Shown one piece after another: positions 44,170-53,385 of a stretch of DNA of 64,000 bases. This DNA comes from Chitinophagales bacterium (GTDB taxonomy: Bacteria; Bacteroidota; Bacteroidia; Chitinophagales; LD1): the NCBI GenBank assembly GCA_019638515.1, contig JAHBTS010000007.1, forward strand, positions 62,001 to 126,000, given 5' to 3'. Both the position numbers and the translations under genes were made by a program. The number at the start of each line of letters is the position of its first letter. Within the stretch, counting starts at the first letter, position 1. The notes under the pieces are model-generated. The model was not told the origin of the DNA. It did not search any database and was given only the letters and a program-made list of their open reading frames with translations.

Positions 44170-45288
44170 ATGAAGTTTATAGTATCTACTACTTCTCTAC
44201 TTAAAGGTTTGCAAACCATTGGTGGCGTTATCAATTCAACCAGTGTATTGCCCATTTTGGAAGATTTCCTTTTTGATATAAAAGGCGGTGAACTCGCCAT
44301 TTTTGCTACCGATCTGGAAACTTCCATGAGTACGGTTGTGAAAGTAGAAACAAAAGATAAAGGAAGAGTTGCCATTCCTGCCAAAATACTAATAGATACC
44401 CTGAAAAATTTACCGGAGCAGCCACTCACCTTTTCTATTGACTTAAAAACATTTGGCATTGAAATTACCAGCGAAACCGGACGCTATAAACTCACAGGAG
44501 AAAATCCTGAAGATTTCCCTAAAATTCCGGAAGCCGATGATGTAACCGAAATAAACATGCAAGGCTCGGTGCTAAGCAGCGCCATTTCAAAAACCTTATT
44601 TGCCGTGAGCAATGATGAATTGCGCCCTGCCATGACCGGAGTACTTTTCCAAGTAAGCCCGGAAGGTTTAACCTTTGTTTCTACCGATGCGCACAAACTG
44701 GTAAGAATGAAGCGCAGCGATATTCGCGCTCCTAAAGAAACACAGTTTATTGTTCCTAAAAAAGCATTGAACTTAATGAAAAGTGCTGTACCTAACAGCG
44801 AAGTTGTGGTAAGTGTAAGTTACAACAAATCGAATGCCTTCTTTTCTTTCGACAATACAAAACTCATTTGCCGACTAATTGAAGCCAACTATCCCGACTA
44901 CAATGCCGTAATTCCAATAAACAACCCAAATAAATTAACGCTAAACCGCTTGGAATTTCAAAACGCACTGCGCAGAATATCCATCTTTTCAAACAAAACA
45001 ACCTATCAGGTGGTTTTAAATATTGCAGGCAGCGAGTTAAAAATTTCGGCACAAGATTTAGATTTTAGCAACGAAGCCAACGAACGCCTTACTTGCAGCT
45101 ACGAAGGTGCAGATTTGGATATAGCTTTCAACGCCCGCTTTTTAATTGAAATGCTGGGAGTACTCGATAGTGGCGATATAGAAATTGAACTTTCGACACC
45201 AACCAGAGCCGGAGTATTGCGCCCCGTAGAAAAAAATGAAGGTGAAGATTTGCTCATGCTGGTAATGCCGGTAATGATAAACGCATAG
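44170..45288 (+). CDS. dnaN: DNA polymerase III sliding clamp (beta subunit)
   Basis: Ring-shaped processivity clamp of the replicase. The 372-residue protein has three clamp domains: it starts MKFIVSTTSLLKGLQTIGGVIN with PILEDFLFD, includes SSAISKTLFAVSNDELRPAMTGVLFQV and TDAHKLVRM in the middle, and ends LLMLVMPVMINA, as clamps do. dnaA is not adjacent, and there are no DnaA-box clusters that I noticed, so this is not an evident replication origin. Confidence 0.97.
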   Translation: MKFIVSTTSLLKGLQTIGGVINSTSVLPILEDFLFDIKGGELAIFATDLETSMSTVVKVETKDKGRVAIPAKILIDTLKNLPEQPLTFSIDLKTFGIEITSETGRYKLTGENPEDFPKIPEADDVTEINMQGSVLSSAISKTLFAVSNDELRPAMTGVLFQVSPEGLTFVSTDAHKLVRMKRSDIRAPKETQFIVPKKALNLMKSAVPNSEVVVSVSYNKSNAFFSFDNTKLICRLIEANYPDYNAVIPINNPNKLTLNRLEFQNALRRISIFSNKTTYQVVLNIAGSELKISAQDLDFSNEANERLTCSYEGADLDIAFNARFLIEMLGVLDSGDIEIELSTPTRAGVLRPVEKNEGEDLLMLVMPVMINA

Positions 45289-45303
45289 GCAGTACAAAAA
45301 CAA

Positions 45304-45324
45304 ATGAGTAACAACTGTACTCAT
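45304..45324 (+). other. Stem-loop after dnaN
   Basis: ATGAGTA (45304-45310) pairs with TACTCAT (45318-45324) around a 7-base loop. No T run follows, so it is not a normal terminator; its role is unclear. Confidence 0.35.
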
Positions 45325-45367
45325 CTTCAACTACCTGCAACCACCAATCATTTAAACCATAAGTAGA

Positions 45368-45847
45368 ATGATGCAAGCCACCGTTTTAGGCAAAAAATTT
45401 CTTTTAGATACCGTATCTGCCGATACTGCAATTGACATACAGGTATTGAACGAAAGCAATATCCATATTATCTATAAGCATAAAAGCTACAATGCCACAC
45501 TGGTAGCCTTTAACGCAGAAGAAAAAAAGCTTACGGTGCGCATACAAGGAAACGATTACGAGGTTGAACTGAAAAACGAAACTGATTTACTGCTCGAAAA
45601 ACTTGGTTTAAATAGTGTCTCGCAAGTAAAAGTAAACAACCTTAAAGCACCCATGCCGGGCTTAATTGTAAACATTGCAGTGCAAGAAGGCGACCAAATA
45701 AAAAAAGGAGAGCCACTCATTATTCTCGAAGCCATGAAAATGGAAAACGTAATAAAATCTCCGGCAGATGTAACTATCAAAAAAATAAAGGTTCAACCCA
45801 AACAAGCTGTAGAAAAGGGCGAAATACTCATGGAGTTTGGCGCTTAG
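45368..45847 (+). CDS. Biotin carboxyl carrier protein-like
   Basis: A 159-residue protein whose C-terminal 75 residues form a biotinyl domain: KAPMPGLIVNIAVQEGDQIKKGEPLIILEAMKMENVI, with the biotin attachment lysine in EAMKMEN. The N-terminal half is a beta-rich region, as in the carrier subunits of acyl-CoA carboxylases. No biotin carboxylase or carboxyltransferase gene is adjacent, so the partner enzyme (acetyl-, propionyl- or another acyl-CoA carboxylase, or a decarboxylase pump) is open. Its 3' end overlaps the convergent YoaK-type gene by 4 bases. Confidence 0.88.
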   Translation: MMQATVLGKKFLLDTVSADTAIDIQVLNESNIHIIYKHKSYNATLVAFNAEEKKLTVRIQGNDYEVELKNETDLLLEKLGLNSVSQVKVNNLKAPMPGLIVNIAVQEGDQIKKGEPLIILEAMKMENVIKSPADVTIKKIKVQPKQAVEKGEILMEFGA

Positions 45848-46578
45848 TTCCCTTTCAAATTACCATATTTTCTGTGCAATAGCAGCAACCTTAGCTTAAA
45901 CGAATCGAAAGTAATTCCTACTAAAAGTGCAGCAGATCCAATTACCAATACATGCAATTGCATGGCAGCATACGCCACACCACCCAACACGCCACCAATA
46001 AAAAAGAAACCAATAATTGCCATACGCAAACGTATAGACCTATACAAGCGCTTTCGCTGCTCTTCTTGCTTAAAGAAAAACAGTTGCGATAACTCAATAC
46101 CCAAATCGGTAAACAAGCCCGTTAAATGCGTAGTGCGCACTACAGCATTTGAAATTGTAGTAACCAAAGAATTTTGCAACCCCATGGCAAATAGCAAAGC
46201 AAATGCAATAGCATCGGGCAAAGTAGCCTGCACATACTCACCTAAAAAAGCTACCGAAAGTAGAATTATGCTTTCAATAAAAGCAGGTAATACATACACA
46301 TAGTTACCATTGCGCTTATAGCTCCATTCCACCAAAAAACTCGAAAAAAAAGAACCTATAAAAAAGAAAAAGATATAGAGAAAATAAACAACACCTTGCA
46401 AGAAATTCAACTTAAAAACTTCGTCAACAAAAAATGCAAAATGCCCCGTTACATTGGTAGTAAGCCGCTGCACTGCCAAAAAGCCCGCCACATTTACCAT
46501 TCCGGCTACAAACGACAATAGCGATGCCAGTTGCAAATTATGGGTAAAAGTTCTGGTTGCACCTCTATGCCTAAACAT
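45844..46578 (-). CDS. YoaK family (DUF1275) membrane protein
   Basis: A 244-residue inner-membrane protein with six hydrophobic helices. The patterns SFVAGMVNVAGFLAVQRLTTNVTGHFA and AMGLQNSLVTTISNAVVRTTHLTGLFTDLGIELSQ are the hallmarks of the YoaK/DUF1275 family, whose function is not known. A loop rich in Gln, Glu and Arg (FFFKQEEQRKRLYRSIRLR) precedes the last helices. It is convergent with the biotin carrier gene. Confidence 0.88.
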   Translation of the reverse strand: MFRHRGATRTFTHNLQLASLLSFVAGMVNVAGFLAVQRLTTNVTGHFAFFVDEVFKLNFLQGVVYFLYIFFFFIGSFFSSFLVEWSYKRNGNYVYVLPAFIESIILLSVAFLGEYVQATLPDAIAFALLFAMGLQNSLVTTISNAVVRTTHLTGLFTDLGIELSQLFFFKQEEQRKRLYRSIRLRMAIIGFFFIGGVLGGVAYAAMQLHVLVIGSAALLVGITFDSFKLRLLLLHRKYGNLKGN

Positions 46579-46685
46579 ACTTTAATAACGCTATGAATTT
46601 CAAAACATCTATGCTTTTGTGAAATGTAAAGTTAATTCAAACCGTAAAATGAACAGCTAAAATATAGTAACACCATGCTAAAAAT

Positions 46686-46693
46686 TATATTTG
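46686..46693 (+). promoter_or_regulatory. Candidate -7 box for argS
   Basis: TATATTTG, identical to the rplL -7 box, ends 5 bases before the ATG at 46698. Transcription would start at or next to the start codon, implying a leaderless mRNA. If the mRNA has a leader, the true start codon lies downstream. Confidence 0.4.
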
Positions 46694-46697
46694 CCGC

Positions 46698-48539
46698 ATG
46701 AAGGTTTTAAACGCAATAAAAGCAAGTATTCTCCAATACTGCCATAGCACATTCGGTATAGAAAACAACCCAAACTTACTCCATATTTCGCTTACCAATC
46801 CCAATTTCCGACACACCGGAGACTACTCTTTCAACTTTAACAACCTTAGAAAATTCACCTCTTTAGACAATACAGCATTCGGAGAAAAACTCCTGCACGA
46901 AAGCGATTTGCAAGCAGTTATTGCCGAATACGATAAAGGCAATTTTCAAATTGCAGCCGCTGCACTTAAAACAGGATTTATCAATCTAAAATTCAGCGAT
47001 ATATTTTGGCAAACGCAACTTCAAGAAATTGCACAAAACAGCAATTTTACCCTGCATGCCAAACGCACAGAAAAAGTATTGGTAGAGTACTGCGGCCCCA
47101 ATACCAACAAACCGCTCCACATCGGGCACGTGCGCAATATGTTGCTTGGTTTTTCTATGAGCGAAATTCTGCAAGCCAACGGCTACGAAGTTGTTAAAGC
47201 CAATATCTACAACGACCGAGGTATTGCCATTTGCAAAAGTATGGCGGCATATATTGAACGCAGTAAAGGAGCCACTCCGCAAAGCTCGGGCATAAAAGGC
47301 GACCATTTTGTAGGCGACTACTATGTGCTTTTCGGAAAAATAGTAGAAGAGCAATTGCGCCAACTTCACCAAATTCCCAATGATGTAACCAATGTATTTA
47401 AGCACTTGGGCAAAGATCGCGAAGTAGCAGAACAAGAAACGCCCATCTTTCAATTTGCAAAAGAACTCTTGCTAAAGTGGGAAGCCGGAGACGAAGCCAC
47501 CGTAAATCTTTGGAAACAAATGAACCAATGGGTGTACGAAGGATTCAACCAAACATACCAAAGCATTGGCGTAAACTTTCAAAAAGACTATTACGAAAGC
47601 CAAACCTACCAGCTCGGCAAAAATATTATTGAAGAAGGGCTGAGTAAAAACGTATTTTACAAACGTGCCGATGGAGCTGTGGCAATAGACCTTACACCGG
47701 ATGGCTTAGATGAAAAAGTATTGCTGCGCAGCGATGGAACCTCCATCTACATTACACAAGATTTAGGCACAGCACAACTGCGCTACGAAGAATTTGCTAT
47801 GGATAAAATGGTATATGTTGTTGCCAACGAACAAGATTACCACTTTAAAGTATTGAAGTTAGCGCTGCAAAAATTGCAAAAAACATGGGCAAACGGAATT
47901 TACCACCTCAGCTATGCCTTAGTAGAGTCGCCCACCGGAAGATTTAAAAGCCGCGAAGGAAAAACCGCAGATGCCGATGACCTTATTGCAGAAGTTCTTC
48001 GCATTGCCGAGGAGCAAACCAAAGCATTAGGAAAAATAGACGACTTCAATAACGAAGAAGCCCAACAACTTTATAGAACCATAGGTATGGGCGCACTCAA
48101 ATTTTTTGTACTGCGTGTAAACCCATACAAGAAAATAATTTTCAACCCCGAAGAAAGTATAGATTTTCACGGACACACAGGCCCATACATACAATTTGCA
48201 CACGCACGTATATGTGCCATTTTGCGCAAAGCAAAAGACTTGGCAATTTCGGCAACAGAGCCGGTTACACTCAGCGCCACCGAAAGAGAACTTATTTTAA
48301 TCTTAAACGATTATCCCAACACACTCGCCACCGCTGCCGAAAAATACGATCCAAGCGAAATAGCAAATTATGTTTACAAACTGGCACAAGCTTATAGTAA
48401 ATTCTATACCGAGCATCCCGTACTTACTGCCGAAAAAGAAGCAGAGCGCGCCTTTAGAGTGCTGCTATCTGCACAAGTAGCCCGCTTGCTAAAGGAAGGA
48501 ATGAAACTGTTGGGCATTGATGTACCCGAAAGAATGTAG
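46698..48539 (+). CDS. argS: Arginyl-tRNA synthetase
   Basis: Class I synthetase charging tRNA-Arg. The N-terminal add-1 domain (about residues 1-110) is followed by the HIGH-box region VEYCGPNTNKPLHIGHVRNM (near residue 140). YNDRGIAICKSM and SRFGTFKSREGKTADADDL-like GRFKSREGKTADADDL serve as the KMSKS region, and ESIDFHGHTGPYIQFAHARICAIL and the C-terminal anticodon-binding DALR domain follow. The length of 613 residues is usual for this phylum. A terminator follows. Confidence 0.97.
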   Translation: MKVLNAIKASILQYCHSTFGIENNPNLLHISLTNPNFRHTGDYSFNFNNLRKFTSLDNTAFGEKLLHESDLQAVIAEYDKGNFQIAAAALKTGFINLKFSDIFWQTQLQEIAQNSNFTLHAKRTEKVLVEYCGPNTNKPLHIGHVRNMLLGFSMSEILQANGYEVVKANIYNDRGIAICKSMAAYIERSKGATPQSSGIKGDHFVGDYYVLFGKIVEEQLRQLHQIPNDVTNVFKHLGKDREVAEQETPIFQFAKELLLKWEAGDEATVNLWKQMNQWVYEGFNQTYQSIGVNFQKDYYESQTYQLGKNIIEEGLSKNVFYKRADGAVAIDLTPDGLDEKVLLRSDGTSIYITQDLGTAQLRYEEFAMDKMVYVVANEQDYHFKVLKLALQKLQKTWANGIYHLSYALVESPTGRFKSREGKTADADDLIAEVLRIAEEQTKALGKIDDFNNEEAQQLYRTIGMGALKFFVLRVNPYKKIIFNPEESIDFHGHTGPYIQFAHARICAILRKAKDLAISATEPVTLSATERELILILNDYPNTLATAAEKYDPSEIANYVYKLAQAYSKFYTEHPVLTAEKEAERAFRVLLSAQVARLLKEGMKLLGIDVPERM

Positions 48540-48584
48540 ATAATTAGCACACGGCTTACTGCCATGCTAAAAAAAAATGAAGTA

Positions 48585-48613
48585 AACAGCCTTAAAATAA
48601 GGCTGTTTTTTTT
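48585..48613 (+). terminator. Terminator of argS
   Basis: AACAGCCTTA (48585-48594) and TAAGGCTGTT (48598-48607) form a 10-bp stem with a 3-base loop, followed by eight T counting those in the stem end. The 316-base interval 48540-48855 otherwise holds only A/T-rich DNA and the promoter and operator of the next operon. Confidence 0.88.
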
Positions 48614-48797
48614 CATCATTCCCATATCGGTTGAATTGAAAAAAGCATAAGTTTTTTCATGTCGTCTCGGCTGTTTTTTGTTGAACCTACTAACATTTCC
48701 TTACAATATTTTTCAACTTTTCCGATAGCCAATAATCATTGTTTTGTCATGTTTTATGCCCATAAAACGTTAAATTGTAACACTTTTGTAAAACTTA

Positions 48798-48814
48798 TTT
48801 AGAATCAATCTAAA
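48798..48814 (+). promoter_or_regulatory. Fur-like operator upstream of the heme locus
   Basis: TTTAGAATCAATCTAAA is an 8-1-8 palindrome with one mismatched pair, resembling the TTAGAAT-n-ATTCTAA shape of Fur/PerR family sites. Its centre (48806) is about 28 bp upstream of the -7 box TAGCTTTG, so it covers the place where a -33 element would lie. Repression by iron via a Fur-type protein is the expected effect. Confidence 0.55.
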
Positions 48815-48829
48815 CAATATTTGGGCGAT

Positions 48830-48837
48830 TAGCTTTG
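48830..48837 (+). promoter_or_regulatory. -7 box of the heme locus promoter
   Basis: TAGCTTTG matches TAnnTTTG and lies 18 bases before ATG 48856. It also overlaps a TTG that could otherwise be called as the start at 48835, which argues for the ATG. Confidence 0.5.
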
Positions 48838-48855
48838 CCTCCCAAATTAAAAACA

Positions 48856-50097
48856 ATGAGAAAAATAAGTACACTAACCGTTGCGCTCGCAACAACCATT
48901 TCACTCTCCGCAACCGTAATTACAGATACCGTTTCAACAGGACCATCTTACTCCAAACAAGTTTGGTACAGTTTAGCAAACGATGAACAAGGCTCAATTT
49001 CAAAAGATAACTGGGATGTAGCTTTTCAAATATACGGATATTCTGCCTCCATTTTGGCAAACACACAAAAATCAAACTTTGCCATTTATCAAAGCCCTTT
49101 TGCAGTGTCGGAATGGGCAACTGTTGATACCGCAGGCTTAAGTACTTGGACAGCACTTCACAACTCATCTGAAACATGGGATTTAGGAGCACTAAACACC
49201 AATCCAAACAACAACGAAGATTTGGGCTGGGGCGTTTACGATATGGGTACACACATCATAAGCGGAGACAGCATTTACATTGTAAAATTAGCCAACGGAG
49301 AATGGAAAAAATTTAAAGTAGACCAACTTGCCAGTGGAAAATACTACTTCTCTTGGGCAAATTTAGATGGCACCAATCCAAACAACGATTCAATTGCCAA
49401 AAGCAACTACACCGGAAAAAACTTTGCCTATTATTCACTTGAAAACAGCACTGCTCTCGATCGCGAACCTGCATCAAACAGTTGGGATTTTACCTTCACA
49501 AAATACATAGCTACTTTATATGTGCCACTGCCTACTCCGTATGCCGTTACCGGATTATTACAAAACAGAACCGCACAAGCAGTAAAAGCCTATCCTGTAG
49601 ATGAAACCACTGTTACACACAGCAATTACACATTCGAAAGTAACATCAGCACCATTGGTTACGATTGGAAATCGCTAAACAACGTTACCTTCCAATATGA
49701 AATTGCAGACAGCACTGTTTACTTTGTAAAACGCAGCAATGGCGAAGTTTGGAAAGTAGTATTCAAAGGCTTTGGAGGCAGCGCCAACGGCAACTATATT
49801 TTCACCAAAGAACTAGTACACACCGCACCAACCGGTATAGAAGAAGTTGCCGGCATACAATCGCTCAGTATATTCCCAAATCCTGCTAAAACGCAATTCA
49901 ACTTGGTGTACAACAGCAACGAAACTCAAACTGCAACAGTTCAAATTTTAGATATGAGTGGCAGAATTGTACTGCAAGACAACATCCTTTTGCAAAGCGG
50001 TTTAAACCAGCAAACCATCTCTACTGCCAACTTACAACAAGGCATGTATTTAGTATTACTGAATGGAAACAAAACCCAAAAGCTCATAATAGAATAA
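48856..50097 (+). CDS. HmuY-like secreted protein with T9SS sorting domain
   Basis: Predicted extracellular heme-binding protein. A Sec signal (MRKISTLTVALATTISLSA) is followed by two HmuY-like segments (VWYSLANDEQGSISKDNWDVAFQIYG; then NSWDFTFTKYIATLYVP with AVTGLLQNRTAQAVKAY). The end is a type A T9SS C-terminal domain: LSIFPNPAKTQFNLVYN, TVQILDMSGRIVLQD, LQQGMYLVLLNGNKTQKLIIE. The product is 413 residues. It is the first gene of the operon, and the TonB receptor starts 3 bases after its stop. The lipoprotein at 52361 shares its core (IGYDWKSL here, IGYGWKYY there). Heme as the ligand is inferred from family and context. Confidence 0.8.
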   Translation: MRKISTLTVALATTISLSATVITDTVSTGPSYSKQVWYSLANDEQGSISKDNWDVAFQIYGYSASILANTQKSNFAIYQSPFAVSEWATVDTAGLSTWTALHNSSETWDLGALNTNPNNNEDLGWGVYDMGTHIISGDSIYIVKLANGEWKKFKVDQLASGKYYFSWANLDGTNPNNDSIAKSNYTGKNFAYYSLENSTALDREPASNSWDFTFTKYIATLYVPLPTPYAVTGLLQNRTAQAVKAYPVDETTVTHSNYTFESNISTIGYDWKSLNNVTFQYEIADSTVYFVKRSNGEVWKVVFKGFGGSANGNYIFTKELVHTAPTGIEEVAGIQSLSIFPNPAKTQFNLVYNSNETQTATVQILDMSGRIVLQDNILLQSGLNQQTISTANLQQGMYLVLLNGNKTQKLIIE

Positions 50098-50100
50098 GCC

Positions 50101-52368
50101 ATGAATAGTATTTGCATTAAATGCAATACAAGTTTTGAAAAAATATGCATGGGAATACTTGTGCTGCTGCTATGCAATGTAGCAACAGCACAAGTTACCC
50201 TAAGCATTATTGACTCAAAGAAAAAAGCTGCAATAGAAGATGTGTTTGTTGTAGCCAAAAACATTGAAAGCCAAAAAGAATTTGTAGGTTTTACAGACAG
50301 CAAAGGCCAATTAAAACTTTCAATAAGTGGTAAATGTAAGTTGCAACTAAAAAAACTCGGTTACAAAATCTATGAAGCAGAAACCGAGTTACACAATAAT
50401 TTTCAAGTAGCACTTGAAGCAAGTGAAACCGAACTAAAAGACGTAGTTGTAACCGGACACTGCACCGCCACCACAGCACAAATGGCAGTAAACACCATTA
50501 AAACTATCAACAAAAAGAAGATAGAAGAAATGGGAGCCGTTACCTTACGCGATGTACTCACCAACCAACTAAACATACGCCTCACACAAGACAATGTTTT
50601 AGGCTCTTCCATGAACATAAACGGTATTTCAGGACAAAACATTAAGATATTGATAGACGGTGTACCCATGATAGGAAGAGTAAACGGCAACATAGATCTA
50701 TCGCAAATAAACCTAAACAATATCGAGCGTATTGAAATTGTAGAAGGACCAATGAGTGTAGTATATGGCAGCGATGCATTGGGTGGAGTTGTAAACCTCA
50801 TAAGCAAACGCAAGGTGAAAGACGCATTCAACTACATTCTAAACGGCTATTACGAAAGCAATGGCACCTATAACACAGACGCTCGCTTTGCCCTAAAAAA
50901 AGGAAACATAGAATTAAACATAAGTGGCGGAAGAAACTTCTTTGACGGCTACGACCCAAACTATAAATGGGAAAACAGAACCATGCAATGGAAACCACGC
51001 ACCCAATACTTCACCGATAACTCATTCACCATAAAAACCAAGCAATCCAAGCATGTATTAAACGGCAATTTCTTTACCGAAAAAATACTAAATAGAGGCA
51101 AACCCACCGTAACACCCTACTCCGCATACGGCTTCGATGAAGCTTACAACACACAACGATGGGGCATTGGCGAACAAAGTGATATATACATAAAGAAAAG
51201 CAACCATTTGCAATTCATTAACTCCTTTTCTTACTTCAGAAGAATAAAGAATACTTATAGAAAAGATCTTACCAACGGCAACAGCGAAATTACCCCATCT
51301 GCAAGCGACCAAGATACCAGCCTATTCTACCTACTACTCTTTAGAGGTGTTTGGACAAATACTGTTTTAAAGAAATTCCAATTTCAAGCTGGATACGATT
51401 TTAACCTAGAATTTGCAAAAGGTCAGCGCTTAGAAAACAACGCCCAAAATATACAGGACTACGCACTTTATGCTACCGTTCAATACAACCCAATAGAAAA
51501 AATTTCTTTAAAAATAGGTGTGCGTGGCGCTTACAATACCAAATATGGCACTCCGGTAGTTCCCAGTTTCAATTTTAAATACAATATCAACCAAGCCGTT
51601 TCGCTAAGAGCAAGCTATGCTATGGGTTTCCGTGCACCTTCGCTTAAAGAATTAAGTATGCTTTTTGTAGATATAAACCACAACATTCAAGGCAACAAAA
51701 AACTAAAAGCAGAGCGTTCACACAATGCACAGTTAGAGTTGAATTACGAACCTCAATTCAAGCAATTTAAGTTCATGCTTCGCCCTTCTGTATTTTTCAA
51801 CCACTTGTACAACATGATTTCATTGGTACTGGTGGATCCAAGCGCACAAGTATATTCCTATGTAAATATTGATAAATTCCAAAGTGTTGGTGGTAATATC
51901 AATGCCGGAATAACCCATAAATTTTTCGATATCCAGCTCGGTACTGCATATACAGGCCGCTACAATTCGCTAAGCGAAAATGCCAAGGTACCGCACTTTG
52001 GTTGGTCGCCAGAATTTACCGCTGCCCTCTCTGTAAACATTCCTAAAATAAACACCAGTATTGCTACATTCTATAAGTACAATGGAGCCATACCTGGCTA
52101 CATGCTGGATGCCGAAGGCAATATCTACCAAACCACTATTCAGAGCTATTCTACGCTTGATATTTCTGTAACTGCACGAATCTGGAAAGAAAGATTCATC
52201 ATAAGCACCGGAGCAAAAAACATACTAAACGTAAAGAATATCAATTACAATATTGCCGCTTCTACCACACACAGTTCTTCTAACAGTTCCATGAGTGTTG
52301 GCATGGGAGTAACCGGCTTCGTATCGCTAAAAATTAACCTTACCAATAATTTTAAGAATCATGAATAA
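50101..52368 (+). CDS. TonB-dependent receptor, HmuR-like
   Basis: Outer-membrane receptor, probably for heme. A signal peptide (GILVLLLCNVATAQ) leads into a carboxypeptidase-regulatory-like beta domain (about residues 32-105), the plug with LKDVVVTG, INGISGQNIKILIDGVPMIGR and ERIEIVEGPMSVVYGSDALGGVVNLISK, and a 22-strand barrel. Near residue 513 the box FRAPSLKEL is followed by a His (DINHNIQGN) and KLKAERSHN, like the FRAP/NPxL signature of heme receptors, though NPxL is only partly kept. Length is 755 residues. It overlaps the next gene by 8 bases. TonB and ABC importer genes are not in the window. Confidence 0.9.
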   Translation: MNSICIKCNTSFEKICMGILVLLLCNVATAQVTLSIIDSKKKAAIEDVFVVAKNIESQKEFVGFTDSKGQLKLSISGKCKLQLKKLGYKIYEAETELHNNFQVALEASETELKDVVVTGHCTATTAQMAVNTIKTINKKKIEEMGAVTLRDVLTNQLNIRLTQDNVLGSSMNINGISGQNIKILIDGVPMIGRVNGNIDLSQINLNNIERIEIVEGPMSVVYGSDALGGVVNLISKRKVKDAFNYILNGYYESNGTYNTDARFALKKGNIELNISGGRNFFDGYDPNYKWENRTMQWKPRTQYFTDNSFTIKTKQSKHVLNGNFFTEKILNRGKPTVTPYSAYGFDEAYNTQRWGIGEQSDIYIKKSNHLQFINSFSYFRRIKNTYRKDLTNGNSEITPSASDQDTSLFYLLLFRGVWTNTVLKKFQFQAGYDFNLEFAKGQRLENNAQNIQDYALYATVQYNPIEKISLKIGVRGAYNTKYGTPVVPSFNFKYNINQAVSLRASYAMGFRAPSLKELSMLFVDINHNIQGNKKLKAERSHNAQLELNYEPQFKQFKFMLRPSVFFNHLYNMISLVLVDPSAQVYSYVNIDKFQSVGGNINAGITHKFFDIQLGTAYTGRYNSLSENAKVPHFGWSPEFTAALSVNIPKINTSIATFYKYNGAIPGYMLDAEGNIYQTTIQSYSTLDISVTARIWKERFIISTGAKNILNVKNINYNIAASTTHSSSNSSMSVGMGVTGFVSLKINLTNNFKNHE

Positions 52369-53380
52369 AAACCGATTAAGCAAAAATTTATCATTCCTGC
52401 ATTCAATAATCGGTATTGGAATTTTATCGGTATTGCCATTGCTCAGCTCTTGCGAAAAAGAAGAGCCGCTTTGGAAGTTGCCACCACCGGGCGAAGAAGA
52501 AATAGACCAAGTAGCTATGGGCGAAACATACACCACTACTGTATTCTACAAGTTCAAAACCCAAACCAAAATTGAACGAAGCATCAATCTCTTTCATCTT
52601 GCATTTGAATCCAATACCGAAGGATACAGAGTAAAGATGAACAACGGAAAAAATGTTCAAGTATTTAATACGCACAGCACTAATTTTTCCGAAACATTTT
52701 CAGTAAACAATAATACTGCATGGAGCTACGATGCGCCCAATGGCCATTTAGACTCTACTGCCATAGGTAATTGGTTAAGCAATACAGAAACAAGAGAATC
52801 AAAAAACGAAGTGTATATTATAGACTTAGGCGATGGTGCTTCGCCCAAGTACAAAAAGTTTCAACTATTACATGTAAGCGATTCTACCTACACCATTCAA
52901 CACGCAAATACAGACAACAGCAACTTACAGCAGTGCACATTCAAAAAAGAAACCACTGCAACCTTCACCTACTTTGACTTTTTTTCTAACACCACCATAA
53001 ACTACGAACCTTCGCCACTCGATTATGATATTGTATTCACCAAATACAAACATATTTTTAATGAAGATGGCGTAATTACACCCTACTCAGTAAATGGCGC
53101 ACTGCTTAATCCTGTAAACACCTATGCAGCCAAAGGCAATGCCGGAGATTTCGCCTCCATATCGTACAACGATGCAGCACAACTCAACTATACAAATGCG
53201 GCTAACCTTATTGGCTATGGCTGGAAATATTACAACTTAGAAGAAAGCAAATACAGCGTACTCCCCAACTTGTTTGTAGTAAAAGATGCCGAAGGGGTGT
53301 TATGGAAACTAGAGTTTCTTGATTTCTATAACAACACAGGCTACAAAGGCTATCCCAAATTTAGATTTCAAAGACTGTAA
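52361..53380 (+). CDS. HmuY-like lipoprotein
   Basis: Surface or periplasmic lipoprotein (lipobox LSSC, about Cys31 after a long n-region) of 339 residues. The body parallels the gene at 48856: VFYKFKTQTKIERS, AWSYDAPNG, then SPLDYDIVFTKYKHIF, PYSVNGALLN, IGYGWKYYNLEESKYSVLPNLFVVKDAEGVLWKLEFLDFY. It lacks the C-terminal sorting domain. The two probably bind the same ligand at different surfaces, one released or surface-linked by T9SS and one anchored by lipid. Its start overlaps the receptor gene by 8 bases. Confidence 0.78.
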   Translation: MNKNRLSKNLSFLHSIIGIGILSVLPLLSSCEKEEPLWKLPPPGEEEIDQVAMGETYTTTVFYKFKTQTKIERSINLFHLAFESNTEGYRVKMNNGKNVQVFNTHSTNFSETFSVNNNTAWSYDAPNGHLDSTAIGNWLSNTETRESKNEVYIIDLGDGASPKYKKFQLLHVSDSTYTIQHANTDNSNLQQCTFKKETTATFTYFDFFSNTTINYEPSPLDYDIVFTKYKHIFNEDGVITPYSVNGALLNPVNTYAAKGNAGDFASISYNDAAQLNYTNAANLIGYGWKYYNLEESKYSVLPNLFVVKDAEGVLWKLEFLDFYNNTGYKGYPKFRFQRL

Positions 53381-53385
53381 CGTAT

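Noticed and set aside
46986-47453. A 155-codon open frame antisense to argS.
   Set aside because: The argS frame is conserved across this stretch; the antisense product looks random and hydrophobic by composition.
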